Below, one piece after another: positions 27,842 through 36,660 of a DNA stretch of 64,000 nucleotides (its first letter is position 1; each line of letters opens with the position of its first letter). The position numbers and the translations under genes are program-made. Below the pieces are notes generated by a model that made no database searches, was not told the DNA's origin, and was given only the letters and a program-made list of their open reading frames with translations. This stretch comes from Emcibacter sp. (GTDB lineage Bacteria; Pseudomonadota; Alphaproteobacteria; Sphingomonadales; Emcibacteraceae): the NCBI RefSeq assembly GCF_963675455.1, contig NZ_OY776217.1, forward strand, positions 1,598,001 through 1,662,000. Direction: 5' to 3'.

Positions 27842-28312
27842 ATGAACGAAAAATCGGAAAGATACGACTCCGTCATCCGGGAAATACTGGCGGTGGTGGA
27901 CGGGGAAAACAGTCTTATCGCCCGCATGGCGACCATCAACTGTCTGCTGCCGCAGGCATTTGAAACCTATTTCTGGACTGGGTTTTATCTGGTTGATCCG
28001 GACCGGCCGCAGGAACTGGTGGTCGGCCCGTATCAGGGAACGCTCGGTTGCCTTCGTATTCCTTTCGGCAAAGGGGTGTGCGGGGCGGTGGCGGCAACCG
28101 GTGAAACCCAGCTGGTGGAAGATGTGCATGCCTTTCCCGGTCATATTGCCTGTGACAGCCGGACCAATTCAGAGATTGTGGTGCCGGTCTTTGATGCTTC
28201 CGGCAAGCTGATTGCCGTCTTTGATGTGGACAGTACGCAAAGCTCTGCATTCGATGAGGTGGACCGTCAAAAGCTGGAACATCTGATATCTGAAGTTTTT
28301 GGAAAAGCGTGA
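27842..28312 (+). CDS. msrC: free methionine-(R)-sulfoxide reductase (GAF domain)
   Basis: A 156-residue single-GAF-domain enzyme that reduces free methionine-R-sulfoxide using thioredoxin. The three redox cysteines are at 70 (GTLGCLRIPFG), 80 (GVCGAV) and 104 (HIACDS); their spacing (10 and 24) equals that of E. coli MsrC (84, 94, 118), so the enzyme call is firm. A methionine-biosynthesis cluster lies 10 kb downstream but is not linked. The stop codon overlaps the next gene's ATG. Confidence 0.93.
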   Translation: MNEKSERYDSVIREILAVVDGENSLIARMATINCLLPQAFETYFWTGFYLVDPDRPQELVVGPYQGTLGCLRIPFGKGVCGAVAATGETQLVEDVHAFPGHIACDSRTNSEIVVPVFDASGKLIAVFDVDSTQSSAFDEVDRQKLEHLISEVFGKA

Positions 28313-28647
28313 TGCCCCTTATCCTGTTGACCGTACTTATCCTCTATTTCCTGTTTATTCTGGTGCTGAGCCTGGTCCATATCGATAATCACCGGGTGAC
28401 GGAAAAGAAACTTGCCGTAACGGGACTGCTGGCGGCTGTGGTGCCGCTGGGGATGGGGCTGGGTAAAATCCTTGCCGCAATCGGCTTTCCGGCAACAGTT
28501 AATGTCATCGGCTGGCTGTTGTGGCTGTTTGTGCCCTATATCCTTCGACTGTTTATTTACGGTCTGGTTTATCTACTACGTGACCGGGGGCAGGAAGCTC
28601 CTTTAGCTGCTGCCGAGGTAGCGCCGGGCGGGGAAGAGGATCAGTAA
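28312..28647 (+). CDS. small polytopic membrane protein of unknown function
   Basis: A 111-residue protein whose ATG overlaps the msrC stop (TGATG), implying translational coupling. It has about three hydrophobic helices (LILLTVLILYFLFILVLSLV; LAVTGLLAAVVPLGMGLGKI; VIGWLLWLFVPYILRLFIYG) and a polar, acidic tail. No family is recognised. Its coupling to msrC is the only hint of function. Confidence 0.65.
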   Translation: MPLILLTVLILYFLFILVLSLVHIDNHRVTEKKLAVTGLLAAVVPLGMGLGKILAAIGFPATVNVIGWLLWLFVPYILRLFIYGLVYLLRDRGQEAPLAAAEVAPGGEEDQ

Positions 28648-28671
28648 TAATCAGGCTTGTATGTTTGTACA

Positions 28672-28695
28672 ATAGAGTGCATTCTTTCCTGAAAG
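28672..28695 (+). promoter_or_regulatory. 24-bp block shared with 6262-6285 (copy 2)
   Basis: ATAGAGT, three variable bases and TTCTTTCCTGAAAG, ending 25 bp before the amidohydrolase start. A TACAAT (-10-like) overlaps its left edge, at the same offset as TACGAT in the other copy, so both copies may be promoters of one regulon. Confidence 0.5.
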
Positions 28696-28720
28696 CTTAA
28701 CCAGTCAGGGGATTGTACAA

Positions 28721-30013
28721 ATGAAAAAACTATGTCTGGGCCTGTTGACGGCCTTTACCTTTATTCTTCCGGCCTTCGGTGGTCAGGACGCCACGGTCAA
28801 GGTGGTCAGGGCGGCGCATCTTGTCGATGTGGAAAAAGGGAAAATACATGACAATATGATGGTCTGGATCGAGGGCGACAAAATTACCAAAGTTGCCAGC
28901 CAGGATACCGAAATCGCCCTGCCTGAAGGGGCGGAGATTATTGATCTGGGTGCGGACAGTTACCTGATGCCGGGGCTGATGGACAGCCATGTGCATCTGA
29001 TCGGCTCTCCGATATTCGGTTATGACTCCTACCAGCATTCGACGGCCAGGCAGCTTGTTTACGGCGTGGCCAACGCAAAGATTACCCTTGAAGCCGGATT
29101 TACCACGGTCCGTAATGTGGGGGCATCGGGTTTCACCGATGTGGCTCTGCGTGACGCCATCAATGAGGGTGATGTGCCCGGCCCGCGCATGCTGGTGTCC
29201 GGTCCCGCCCTTGGCATTACCGGCGGACATTGTGATGAAAATATGCTGCCCTATGATTATCATGAAAAGGCAGAGGGGGTCGCTGACGGTCCCTGGGAAG
29301 TGCGCCGCATGGTGCGCCAGAATATTAAATATGGCGCAGACATGATCAAATTCTGCGGCACCGGCGGAGTCTTTTCCAAAGGAACCATCGTCGGCGCCCA
29401 GCAATATTCCCTTGAGGAAATGAAAGCCATCGTCGAGGAGGCCCATATGGCCGGCCGCAAGGTGGCTGTGCATGCCCACGGCACCGAGGGCATCAAATCT
29501 GCGATCCTGGCCGGAGCGGACAGCATCGAACATGTCAGTTACCTTGATGACGAGGGTATCAAGCTGGCCAAGAAACACGGCACCTGGTTTTCCATGGATA
29601 TCTACAATGACGATTTTATCCTGCAGGAAGGCGCCAAGCACGGCATGACCGAGGAATCCCTGGCCAAGGAGCGGGCCGTCGGCCTGCGTCAGCGTCAGAG
29701 TTTTGAGCGTGCGGTCAAGGCCGGGGTTAAAATGTCCTACGGCACCGACGCCGGCGTTTATCCCCACGGCGGTAACGGCAAACAGATGGTCAAGATGGTC
29801 GAATGGGGCATGACGCCCATGCAGGCCGTGATCACGGCGACCCGGGAAACTGCGATCCTTTTCGGTCTTCAGGACCGGGTAGGCATTATCAAGGAAGGCA
29901 TGCTGGCGGATATGGTCGCCATCAAGGGTGATCCCCTGGCTGACCTTTCCCTGTTTGAAAAAGTCGGTTTTGTCATGAAAGACGGCAAGGTTTACAAAAA
30001 CACTTTGCAGTAG
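28721..30013 (+). CDS. secreted metal-dependent amidohydrolase (imidazolonepropionase/prolidase-like)
   Basis: A 430-residue amidohydrolase-superfamily enzyme with a signal peptide (about 1-20, ending PAFGG), so it is periplasmic. Metal ligands are in order: H-V-H in MPGLMDSHVHLIG, the carboxylated-Lys site MIKFCGTGGVFSKG, His residues in VAVHAHGTEG and IEHVSYLDDEG, and the Asp in SYGTDAGVYPHGGN. Close families hydrolyse peptides with C-terminal Pro or other residues (Xaa-Pro dipeptidases such as Sgx9260) or cyclic amides. AGGGGA precedes the ATG. It is a single-gene unit with its own terminator. Confidence 0.92.
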   Translation: MKKLCLGLLTAFTFILPAFGGQDATVKVVRAAHLVDVEKGKIHDNMMVWIEGDKITKVASQDTEIALPEGAEIIDLGADSYLMPGLMDSHVHLIGSPIFGYDSYQHSTARQLVYGVANAKITLEAGFTTVRNVGASGFTDVALRDAINEGDVPGPRMLVSGPALGITGGHCDENMLPYDYHEKAEGVADGPWEVRRMVRQNIKYGADMIKFCGTGGVFSKGTIVGAQQYSLEEMKAIVEEAHMAGRKVAVHAHGTEGIKSAILAGADSIEHVSYLDDEGIKLAKKHGTWFSMDIYNDDFILQEGAKHGMTEESLAKERAVGLRQRQSFERAVKAGVKMSYGTDAGVYPHGGNGKQMVKMVEWGMTPMQAVITATRETAILFGLQDRVGIIKEGMLADMVAIKGDPLADLSLFEKVGFVMKDGKVYKNTLQ

Positions 30014-30041
30014 TCGGGCAGTAAGCCGGAAAATATCTTGT

Positions 30042-30084
30042 CCGTTGCTCTCTCTTTGGGTAAGAGAGGGCAACGGTTTTTTTT
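30042..30084 (+). terminator. intrinsic terminator between amidohydrolase and ettA
   Basis: CCGTTGCTCTCTCT pairs with AGAGAGGGCAACGG across a short loop, followed by eight T. It ends the amidohydrolase transcript 29 bp after the stop codon. Confidence 0.9.
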
Positions 30085-30101
30085 ATGAGGATTCAGGCAA
30101 A

Positions 30102-31781
30102 ATGGCATCTTATCAATACAGCTATGTAATGAAGGGTCTGAACAAGACCTATGCGGGCGGCAAGCAGGTTCTCAAGGATGTGACCTTGTCCTTCCTGCCG
30201 GGCGCCAAGATTGCCGTGATCGGGGTCAATGGCGCCGGTAAATCGACCCTGATGAAAATCATGGCCGGTATGGATAAGGATTTCACCGGTGAGGCCTGGG
30301 CAGCGGAAGGTATCAAGGTTGGCTATCTGGCGCAGGAGCCCCACCTTGACCCTGCAAAAGATGTGTTCAGCAATGTCATGGACGGCATGGGCGAGCTCAA
30401 GCATGTGGTTGACCGGTTCGAGGAAATCAGCCTGAAATTCGCCGAGCCCATGGATGATGATGAAATGAACGCCCTGATTGCCGAACAGGGCGAGTTGCAG
30501 GAAAAAATCGATGCGGCCGATGCCTGGGACCTGGACAGCAAGGTGGAGCTGGCCATGGAAGCCCTGCGCTGCCCGCCCGGGGATGCCGATGTGAGCAAAC
30601 TGTCCGGCGGGGAACGCCGCCGGGTGGCGCTGTGCCGCCTGCTGCTGGAAAAGCCGGACATTCTGATGCTCGATGAACCGACCAACCATCTGGATGCGGA
30701 ATCCGTGGCATGGCTGGAACAGCATCTGCAGGCCTATGCCGGCACTGTCATTCTCGTAACCCATGACCGTTACTTCCTCGACAATGTGGTTGGCTGGGTG
30801 CTGGAACTGGACCGCGGCCACGCCTATCCTTTTGAAGGCAACTATTCTTCCTGGCTGGAAATGAAGGACAAGCGCCTGCGTCAGGAATCCAAGGTTGAGG
30901 AATCCCGCCAGCGTACCCTGAACCGGGAACTGGAATGGATTCGGCAATCCCCGAAAGCCCGTCAGGCGAAAAGCAAGGCCCGTATCAAGGCCTATGACGA
31001 TCTGCTGGCCAAGGCACAGGAACAGCGTGTCGACAGTACCCAGATCATAATCCCGGTTGGCCCGCGTCTTGGCCAGGTGGTGATCGAGGCGGACAATCTG
31101 TCCAAGGCCTATGGCGACAAACTCCTGTTTGAGAAACTGAACTTCAAACTGCCGCCTGGCGGTATTGTCGGCATTATCGGCCCGAACGGTGCCGGTAAGA
31201 CCACACTGTTCCGGATGATCACAGGTCAGGAAGAGCCGGATAGCGGCTCTCTCCGACTGGGCGAAACCGTGCAGCTTGGTTATGTGGATCAGAGCCGTGA
31301 TGCCCTGGACGACAGCAAGACGGTCTGGCAGGAAATCTCTGACGGTCTGGATATGTTTGATTTCAACGGCCGGGATGTACCGACCCGCGCCTATGTCAGC
31401 AACTTTAATTTCAAAGGCACCGACCAGCAGAAAAAACTGGGCCAGCTGTCCGGCGGGGAACGCAATCGCGTACATCTGGCCAAGATGCTGCGCCGTCCGG
31501 CCAATGTGCTGCTGCTCGATGAACCGACCAACGACCTGGATGTGGAAACCCTGTCTGCCCTTGAGGCGGCGCTGGAGGATTTTGCCGGTTGTGCGGTGAT
31601 CATCTCGCATGATCGCTTCTTCCTGGACCGTATCGCCACCCATATCCTGGCCTACGAAGGAAATTCGGAAGTGGTCTGGTTCGAGGGCAATTATCAGGAA
31701 TATGAAGCGGATCGTCACCGCAGGCTTGGTGCGGCAGCTGACCGTCCGCATCGGCTGCAGTATAAAAAACTGACCCGCTGA
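30102..31781 (+). CDS. ettA: energy-dependent translational throttle protein EttA (ABC-F)
   Basis: EttA is a cytosolic ABC-F ATPase that binds the ribosomal E site and gates entry into elongation according to ATP/ADP. From the ATG at 30102 the protein has 559 residues, close to E. coli EttA (555). Two ABC cassettes carry Walker A motifs (GVNGAGKST; GPNGAGKTT), signature motifs (LSGGERRRVALCR; LSGGERNRVHLAK) and Walker B motifs (ILMLDEPTNHLD; LLLDEPTNDLD). The arm insertion and the charged linker typical of EttA are present, and there are no membrane segments. Confidence 0.97.
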   Translation: MASYQYSYVMKGLNKTYAGGKQVLKDVTLSFLPGAKIAVIGVNGAGKSTLMKIMAGMDKDFTGEAWAAEGIKVGYLAQEPHLDPAKDVFSNVMDGMGELKHVVDRFEEISLKFAEPMDDDEMNALIAEQGELQEKIDAADAWDLDSKVELAMEALRCPPGDADVSKLSGGERRRVALCRLLLEKPDILMLDEPTNHLDAESVAWLEQHLQAYAGTVILVTHDRYFLDNVVGWVLELDRGHAYPFEGNYSSWLEMKDKRLRQESKVEESRQRTLNRELEWIRQSPKARQAKSKARIKAYDDLLAKAQEQRVDSTQIIIPVGPRLGQVVIEADNLSKAYGDKLLFEKLNFKLPPGGIVGIIGPNGAGKTTLFRMITGQEEPDSGSLRLGETVQLGYVDQSRDALDDSKTVWQEISDGLDMFDFNGRDVPTRAYVSNFNFKGTDQQKKLGQLSGGERNRVHLAKMLRRPANVLLLDEPTNDLDVETLSALEAALEDFAGCAVIISHDRFFLDRIATHILAYEGNSEVVWFEGNYQEYEADRHRRLGAAADRPHRLQYKKLTR

Positions 31782-31815
31782 CATCTGTCCGGCCGGCGGT
31801 CAGGGGATCGCCGGT

Positions 31816-32481
31816 CTAGATCAGTTTCATATGAATGGCGATATTGACGGCCTGGGTGCGGTTGTTGGCATTGAACAGCTTCAGGATCGAGGCCACATGA
31901 ACCTTGACGGTACCGGCTGAAATTCCCATCTCCCGGGCAATCATCTTGTTGGTTTTACCCTTGGCAATGAATCTCAGGACTTCCATCTGGCGCTTGGTGA
32001 TTTCCGGGGCGATCAGGGGAATATCCTGGGTGAGCGGACAGGCCTCCTTTTCAAAATTGACCGGACAGACCTTTTTCAGATCCTGGCTTTCAATAAGTGC
32101 TTCCGGCGGGAAGTAGCGTCCGCCGGCCATGACCATTTTGAGGATCAGTGTGCCCATTTTTTTGGGTGTGATCTTGATCATGCAGGCAGCGACGCCTTTT
32201 TCCATGGCGAAGGAGTTAACCTGTGGGGAGAATTTGTGCGCAAGGGTGACAACCGGTGTACTTCCCGCCGCAGGTACAAGTGGTGTGAGCAATTCCGTGT
32301 GGCTGAGTTCTACGCTGTCCAGGTCGACCATGATGAGATCGAAATTTTGTTGCGATAAAATTTTCAAACCCTCATCCAGTGTGCGGGCCTCTGCAACCTG
32401 CACATCTGGGTAGGTTTCCTGAATCAGCATTTTCATGCCATCGCGGCAAATATCAAATTCATCGATTAACAATGTACGCAT
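31816..32481 (-). CDS. LuxR family response regulator (REC-HTH)
   Basis: A 221-residue NarL-type regulator. The receiver (1-120) has acidic residues D-E near the N-terminus, the phosphoacceptor Asp in LIMVDLD, Thr in PVVTLA and Lys in MIKITP. The C-terminal GerE domain (about 155-220) reads ITKRQMEVLRFIAKGKTNKM, then IAREMGISAGTVKVHVASI. It is divergent from the PAS histidine kinase at 32774, so the two probably form a two-component pair controlled from the shared 290-bp intergenic region. Confidence 0.92.
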   Translation of the reverse strand: MRTLLIDEFDICRDGMKMLIQETYPDVQVAEARTLDEGLKILSQQNFDLIMVDLDSVELSHTELLTPLVPAAGSTPVVTLAHKFSPQVNSFAMEKGVAACMIKITPKKMGTLILKMVMAGGRYFPPEALIESQDLKKVCPVNFEKEACPLTQDIPLIAPEITKRQMEVLRFIAKGKTNKMIAREMGISAGTVKVHVASILKLFNANNRTQAVNIAIHMKLI

Positions 32482-32773
32482 TACTAAACTCTTACCCTGC
32501 CTTCTGCCAGTGTATATCAGAGCTTCCCCTTTTAAGTTGCCCTGTTCTTTTTTTTATGTCCACCATTATACATTTTATACCAAGTATATACAGCTTCTAA
32601 TGGATATATGCCGAATGGCCATGAGTAGGGCAAGTTTTTGGGATAGGCCATATTCCCAATTGCAAAAATACCCCCCTGATATAGCATGATGGGTACATAA
32701 AAATTTTGATATTTAAGTGAAAATTGGGGGCGGCCTGGTTGCTGTCAGGTGACCTGGGGCTGAAATATTAATA

Positions 32774-34129
32774 ATGACCCCCGTCAGGGAAAAGGGGGAT
32801 ACCGGCTTGGATGAAGATCACAAAAGGGAGGTTCGCAGTTCGTCCGAACTGCTGGACATGCAGGCGGAAACAGAATTCCTGAAAGTCAGGATTGACGCGC
32901 TCAGGAAACGGATAGCCAGTGTCCCATCCTGTACAAAATTATCAGAAGAATCCCTAAAATTAGAACAGCTGGAACAGCAACGGAAGTCGCTGTGCCCCTT
33001 GATAGAGGGTCAGCAGGATTTTTTCAGGCTGATTGTCGAAGAAGTCACAGATGTGGTGGTTCTGAGCGATCAGGCGGCAAATATTCTTTATGTGAATCCG
33101 GTGATTGAACAATTACTGGGATATAAACCCGAGGAAGTGCTGGGCCAGAATGTGAAGATTCTGATGCAGGGTGCGGACCAGAAACAGCATGATGAGTATG
33201 TGACAAGCTATATTGATAGTGGATTTCCCCGGATCATCGGTATCGGCCGTGATGTTGTGTGCAGGCATAAATCAGGTGAGCCCATGCCGTTTGAACTGAG
33301 GATAACCGAAACGGTTCTACAGGGACGACGCTATTTTATCGGAACATTGAGGGATATTCATCGCCGCAAGAAAGCCGAAGAGAAAGCGGCAAGAGCAACA
33401 CTGGAAGCTGTGACAGCCAACAAGGCGAAAAGTGATTTCCTGGCCAATATGAGTCATGAACTCAGAACGCCGCTGAATGCCATAATCGGATATTCCGAAA
33501 TGCTGCAGAAACAGTTTTTTGGCGATATCGGTCACGAAAAATACCTTGAGTATGCCAGTTATATACAGCTTAGCGGAAACAGGCTTTTGAATCTGGTCAA
33601 TGATGTCCTTGATATTTCCAAGATAGAAGCCGGAAGGTATGAACTGACGCGGGATTATGTCGATTTCGAGGAGGTCATTAATGAGGTCTTTCATGAATTT
33701 ATACCGATGGCGGAAAGTGAAAATGTTCAGCTTGTGGTGGTAAATGAAGATAAAATCGGCAGGATCTATGTGGATGAGAAAGCCCTTAAGCAGATCCTGT
33801 CCAACCTGATTTCCAACGCCATAAAATTTTCCTTCCCGGACAAGGAGGTGCGCCTGATCCTGCAACGGGAACAGGATGATTGCCTGTCCATAGTGGTAGA
33901 GGATCAGGGGGTTGGAATGAGTGATGATGAAATCAAAATAGCCCTGTCGTCTTTCGGCCAGGTACAGTCCAGTCAGGTTAGGAATCACCAGGGCACTGGC
34001 CTGGGTCTGCCCCTGTGCAGACATCTTGTGGAACTTCATGGAGGTGATTTTTCTCTCGACAGTACGCCGGGGAAAGGAACCCGTATCAGAGTTGTGCTGC
34101 CTGTTCACAAGGATAAAGAACTGTTCTAG
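32774..34129 (+). CDS. PAS domain sensor histidine kinase
   Basis: A 451-residue cytosolic kinase without membrane helices. An N-terminal coiled coil (about 25-80) precedes a PAS domain (about 85-205, NILYVNPVIEQLLGYKPEEV; GIGRDVVCRHKSGEPMPFEL), a HisKA domain with the phosphoacceptor in NMSHELRTPLNAIIGYSEML, and a HATPase domain (NLISNAIKFS; VEDQGVGMSDDEI; GTGLGLPLCRHLVELHGG). The PAS style resembles FixL/DctS-type sensors, but no heme ligand can be assigned with certainty. The divergent LuxR regulator is the likely partner. Confidence 0.92.
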   Translation: MTPVREKGDTGLDEDHKREVRSSSELLDMQAETEFLKVRIDALRKRIASVPSCTKLSEESLKLEQLEQQRKSLCPLIEGQQDFFRLIVEEVTDVVVLSDQAANILYVNPVIEQLLGYKPEEVLGQNVKILMQGADQKQHDEYVTSYIDSGFPRIIGIGRDVVCRHKSGEPMPFELRITETVLQGRRYFIGTLRDIHRRKKAEEKAARATLEAVTANKAKSDFLANMSHELRTPLNAIIGYSEMLQKQFFGDIGHEKYLEYASYIQLSGNRLLNLVNDVLDISKIEAGRYELTRDYVDFEEVINEVFHEFIPMAESENVQLVVVNEDKIGRIYVDEKALKQILSNLISNAIKFSFPDKEVRLILQREQDDCLSIVVEDQGVGMSDDEIKIALSSFGQVQSSQVRNHQGTGLGLPLCRHLVELHGGDFSLDSTPGKGTRIRVVLPVHKDKELF

Positions 34130-34202
34130 AAAGTTATCTTGTACCCCCGTTAACATATTATTAGTGCATTATAATGTATTAATATATATCTTGATAAGGA
34201 AG

Positions 34203-34337
34203 TTGTTTCTTGCGGAAAGGGCGAAGCTGCATGGCGGGGATCTCCTGCTGGAAAGCGAACTCGGGCTTGGCACCTGCGTCACAGTAAAATTGCCTGTCAA
34301 CGCAAACTTCGGTGAAGCCCGGGTGATGGCCGGCTGA
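34203..34337 (+). pseudogene. relic of a histidine kinase C-terminus
   Basis: The last 44 codons of an otherwise meaningless frame read LFLAERAKLHGGDLLLESEL, GLGTCVTVKLP and so on, which is the end of a HATPase_c domain (G2-box tail, L-H-G-G, G-x-G-T, V-x-L-P). It lies 70 bp after the intact PAS kinase, whose own end reads LVELHGGDFSLDSTPGKGTR, but the two differ in many residues, so the relic probably derives from a second, now deleted kinase gene. It has no start codon or other kinase parts. Confidence 0.7.
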
Positions 34338-34393
34338 TCATTTCCTGGCTTGATAATCTCTCCGATGATCCGAAACGGTCAGTTCAGCCTTAT

Positions 34394-34990
34394 TCAGTCG
34401 GCGCTGTGGAAATCCCCCTTCGGAATTTTCAGGAAGGTGAAGTGCTGAGAGGTGTATCCCAGGATCAGTAGATAGATGCTATAGGCAAATGAAGGTGTCC
34501 AGAAAGCAATCTCGGGGAAACCGCTGAACAAAGAGACGCCGATCACCATGCCCAGGAAGCCGCTGTAGGTGACAATTTCGATGCGCCGGTCCAGAAAGGA
34601 GTATCTGCCCTCCAGAACAACATAAAAGCTTGCCGGGACCATATAGGCGCCGATGATCATATGCAGGGGGATTTCAAACGGAAAGGGGTTGGCCAGAATC
34701 AGATAGCTCGCAATAATGTTAAGGGCAGTAACGCCGGCCCGCCAGCAGAAACAGCTACCCGGCCCTTTGCCAGTTTTGATCAGGACGATAATTTTTGTAA
34801 AGGCCATGCCCAATAGAATGGCTCCCATCAGTACAGACTGATCGACGTGAGTCAGGGCAGGCAGCAGCAGGCCGACAATACCCAATACAATATAGGCCGG
34901 CCATTGTACCAGCAGGAAGACCCGGCTGCTCAGCAATGCCCGGTTGCGCAGATTCTGGTCCATGGATATTTCACTTTTTTCTTCAGACAT
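34394..34990 (-). CDS. multi-pass membrane protein of unknown function
   Basis: A 198-residue protein from the ATG at 34990 (AAGGGTGAT upstream). After a polar N-terminus (about 1-20) there are about six hydrophobic segments, among them FLLVQWPAYIVLGIVGLLLP, SVLMGAILLGMAFTKIIVLI, NIIASYLILA and MIIGAYMVPASFYVVLEG. No motif identifies a family. It is a single gene convergent with the kinase relic and divergent from the RimB-RimK gene. Confidence 0.75.
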   Translation of the reverse strand: MSEEKSEISMDQNLRNRALLSSRVFLLVQWPAYIVLGIVGLLLPALTHVDQSVLMGAILLGMAFTKIIVLIKTGKGPGSCFCWRAGVTALNIIASYLILANPFPFEIPLHMIIGAYMVPASFYVVLEGRYSFLDRRIEIVTYSGFLGMVIGVSLFSGFPEIAFWTPSFAYSIYLLILGYTSQHFTFLKIPKGDFHSAD

Positions 34991-35205
34991 TACATCACCC
35001 TTTTGCAATGAAACCTTACCCGAGGGGGTGTACACAAAGTCATCTTTGACTTACAATTCCCCTTACAATGCATTTTTCTTATAATTTGTTTTTCCCTACA
35101 GGCAAATGAGAGTAATGGTTCATTTCCATTGAGGCAATGACCTAAATCATTCATGTTGGTGGAATAGATACAGAAAAACTATGTGTGAGCAACAGGAGCA
35201 GACGT

Positions 35206-36660
35206 ATGGCGGAACATCGAAAGGTAAAAGTCGGCTGGGAAGAGTGGCTCTCCCTGCCTGATCTTGGGTTACCCGCCATCAAGGCCAAGGTGGATACCGG
35301 AGCGAAAACCTCGGCGCTGCATGCATTTGGAATTTACGAGTTTACCGAACGCGGGAAAAGCATGGTTTCTTTCGGTGTGCATCCGCTGCCCGAACGGCCG
35401 GATGTGGAAATTCACTGTACCGCGCCTTTGGTGGATAAGCGGGAAGTGACCAGTTCCAACGGTCAGACGGAACTCCGGCATATTATTGCGACCACACTGG
35501 AAATCGGAGGGGAATCATGGGAAGTTGAAATCTCCCTTACCTACCGTGAGAATATGGCCTACCGCATGCTGCTAGGGCGTTCGGCCCTGGAAGGTCGCGC
35601 TATAGTGGATCCGGTGAAATCCTGTCTGTGCGGCGTTTTGTCCGATTCACTTTATGATGAATTGATCGCTGAAGAGCCGGAGCACCGGCCGCTCAAAATA
35701 CTTCTGCTCAGTCGCGAGCCGGAAAATTATTCTTCCCGGCGCCTTGTGGAAGAAGCGGAACGCCGTGGACACAGTATGGATATCATCAACACAAAACGAT
35801 GTTATATGAATATTACCTCAGCCAATCCCGATGTGCGGTACGGCGGTCAGGTTTTACAGGGGTATGACGCTGTTATTCCCCGGATCGGCGCCTCCATTAC
35901 CTCATATGGTACAGCTATTGTTCGCCAGTTCGAAGCAATGAATATTTTTTGCCTGAACTCTTCCGACGCCATACGTCGCTCCCGGGACAAGTTGTATGCG
36001 CATCAGCTTCTGGCTGCCCAGGGCATCGGCATGCCGGTGACGGGATATGCCAGTTCACCAAATGACACCAATGATCTGATCAATATTGTGGGCGGTGCCC
36101 CGATGGTGCTTAAACTTTTGCAGGGAACGCAGGGCAAGGGTGTGGTTCTGGCGGAAACAAAGAAAGCCGCAGAATCGGTTATCGACGCCTTTCGGGGACT
36201 AGATGCGGATATACTGGTGCAGGAATTTGTCAAGGAAGCGGCGGGAACCGATATCCGTTGTTTCGTCATTGGCAACAGGGTGGTCGCTGCCATGAAGCGA
36301 ACCGGCAGTGACGGTGATTTCCGCAGTAATCTGCACAAAGGGGGCAAGGCTACGAAAATCAGGATCACCAAAGAGGAGCGGGCGACGGCGGTTAAGGCGG
36401 CGCGCATACTCGGGTTGTCGGTAGCTGGTGTGGATCTTCTTCGAACGGAAAAGGGGCCGAAGGTTCTGGAAGTGAATTCCTCTCCCGGCCTGGAGGGTAT
36501 CGAGACCACGACGGGCAAGGATATTACCGGCGCCATTCTGGATTACGTTGAAAAGCGGGCAAAGATCATTGCTGACAGGCGCCGCAAAAGTGGTCGGAGG
36601 CCTGCCCGCTTGAGAACGAGTTCCACTGTCCAGTCTCCGGATGAGACCCCGGCCGGTTAA
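35206..36660 (+). CDS. RimB-RimK fusion: retropepsin-like protease domain plus S6 glutamate ligase
   Basis: A 484-residue two-domain protein starting at the ATG at 35206, preceded by AGGAG 7 nt away. Residues about 5-145 match the RimB/ATP-dependent zinc protease family (KAKVDTGAKTSALHA at 26-40, with the retropepsin-like D-T-G-A; later YRMLLGRSAL). Residues about 160-465 are an ATP-grasp RimK ligase (RSRDKLYAHQLLAAQGIGMP; VLKLLQGTQGKGVVLAE; RCFVIGNRVVAAMKR; VLEVNSSPGLEGIE), the enzyme that adds glutamates to ribosomal protein S6. In Pseudomonas, RimB is a separate protein that stimulates RimK; here they are one chain. The stop overlaps the convergent mlaA stop by 4 bp. Confidence 0.9.
   Translation: MAEHRKVKVGWEEWLSLPDLGLPAIKAKVDTGAKTSALHAFGIYEFTERGKSMVSFGVHPLPERPDVEIHCTAPLVDKREVTSSNGQTELRHIIATTLEIGGESWEVEISLTYRENMAYRMLLGRSALEGRAIVDPVKSCLCGVLSDSLYDELIAEEPEHRPLKILLLSREPENYSSRRLVEEAERRGHSMDIINTKRCYMNITSANPDVRYGGQVLQGYDAVIPRIGASITSYGTAIVRQFEAMNIFCLNSSDAIRRSRDKLYAHQLLAAQGIGMPVTGYASSPNDTNDLINIVGGAPMVLKLLQGTQGKGVVLAETKKAAESVIDAFRGLDADILVQEFVKEAAGTDIRCFVIGNRVVAAMKRTGSDGDFRSNLHKGGKATKIRITKEERATAVKAARILGLSVAGVDLLRTEKGPKVLEVNSSPGLEGIETTTGKDITGAILDYVEKRAKIIADRRRKSGRRPARLRTSSTVQSPDETPAG

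Noticed and set aside
28730..30073. 447-codon minus-strand frame over the amidohydrolase gene
   Set aside because: The plus strand encodes a complete enzyme with signal peptide and metal ligands; the antisense frame has none.
31790..31816. CCGGCG/CGCCGG inverted repeat between ettA and the LuxR gene as a terminator
   Set aside because: Six-bp stem without a T tract on either side.
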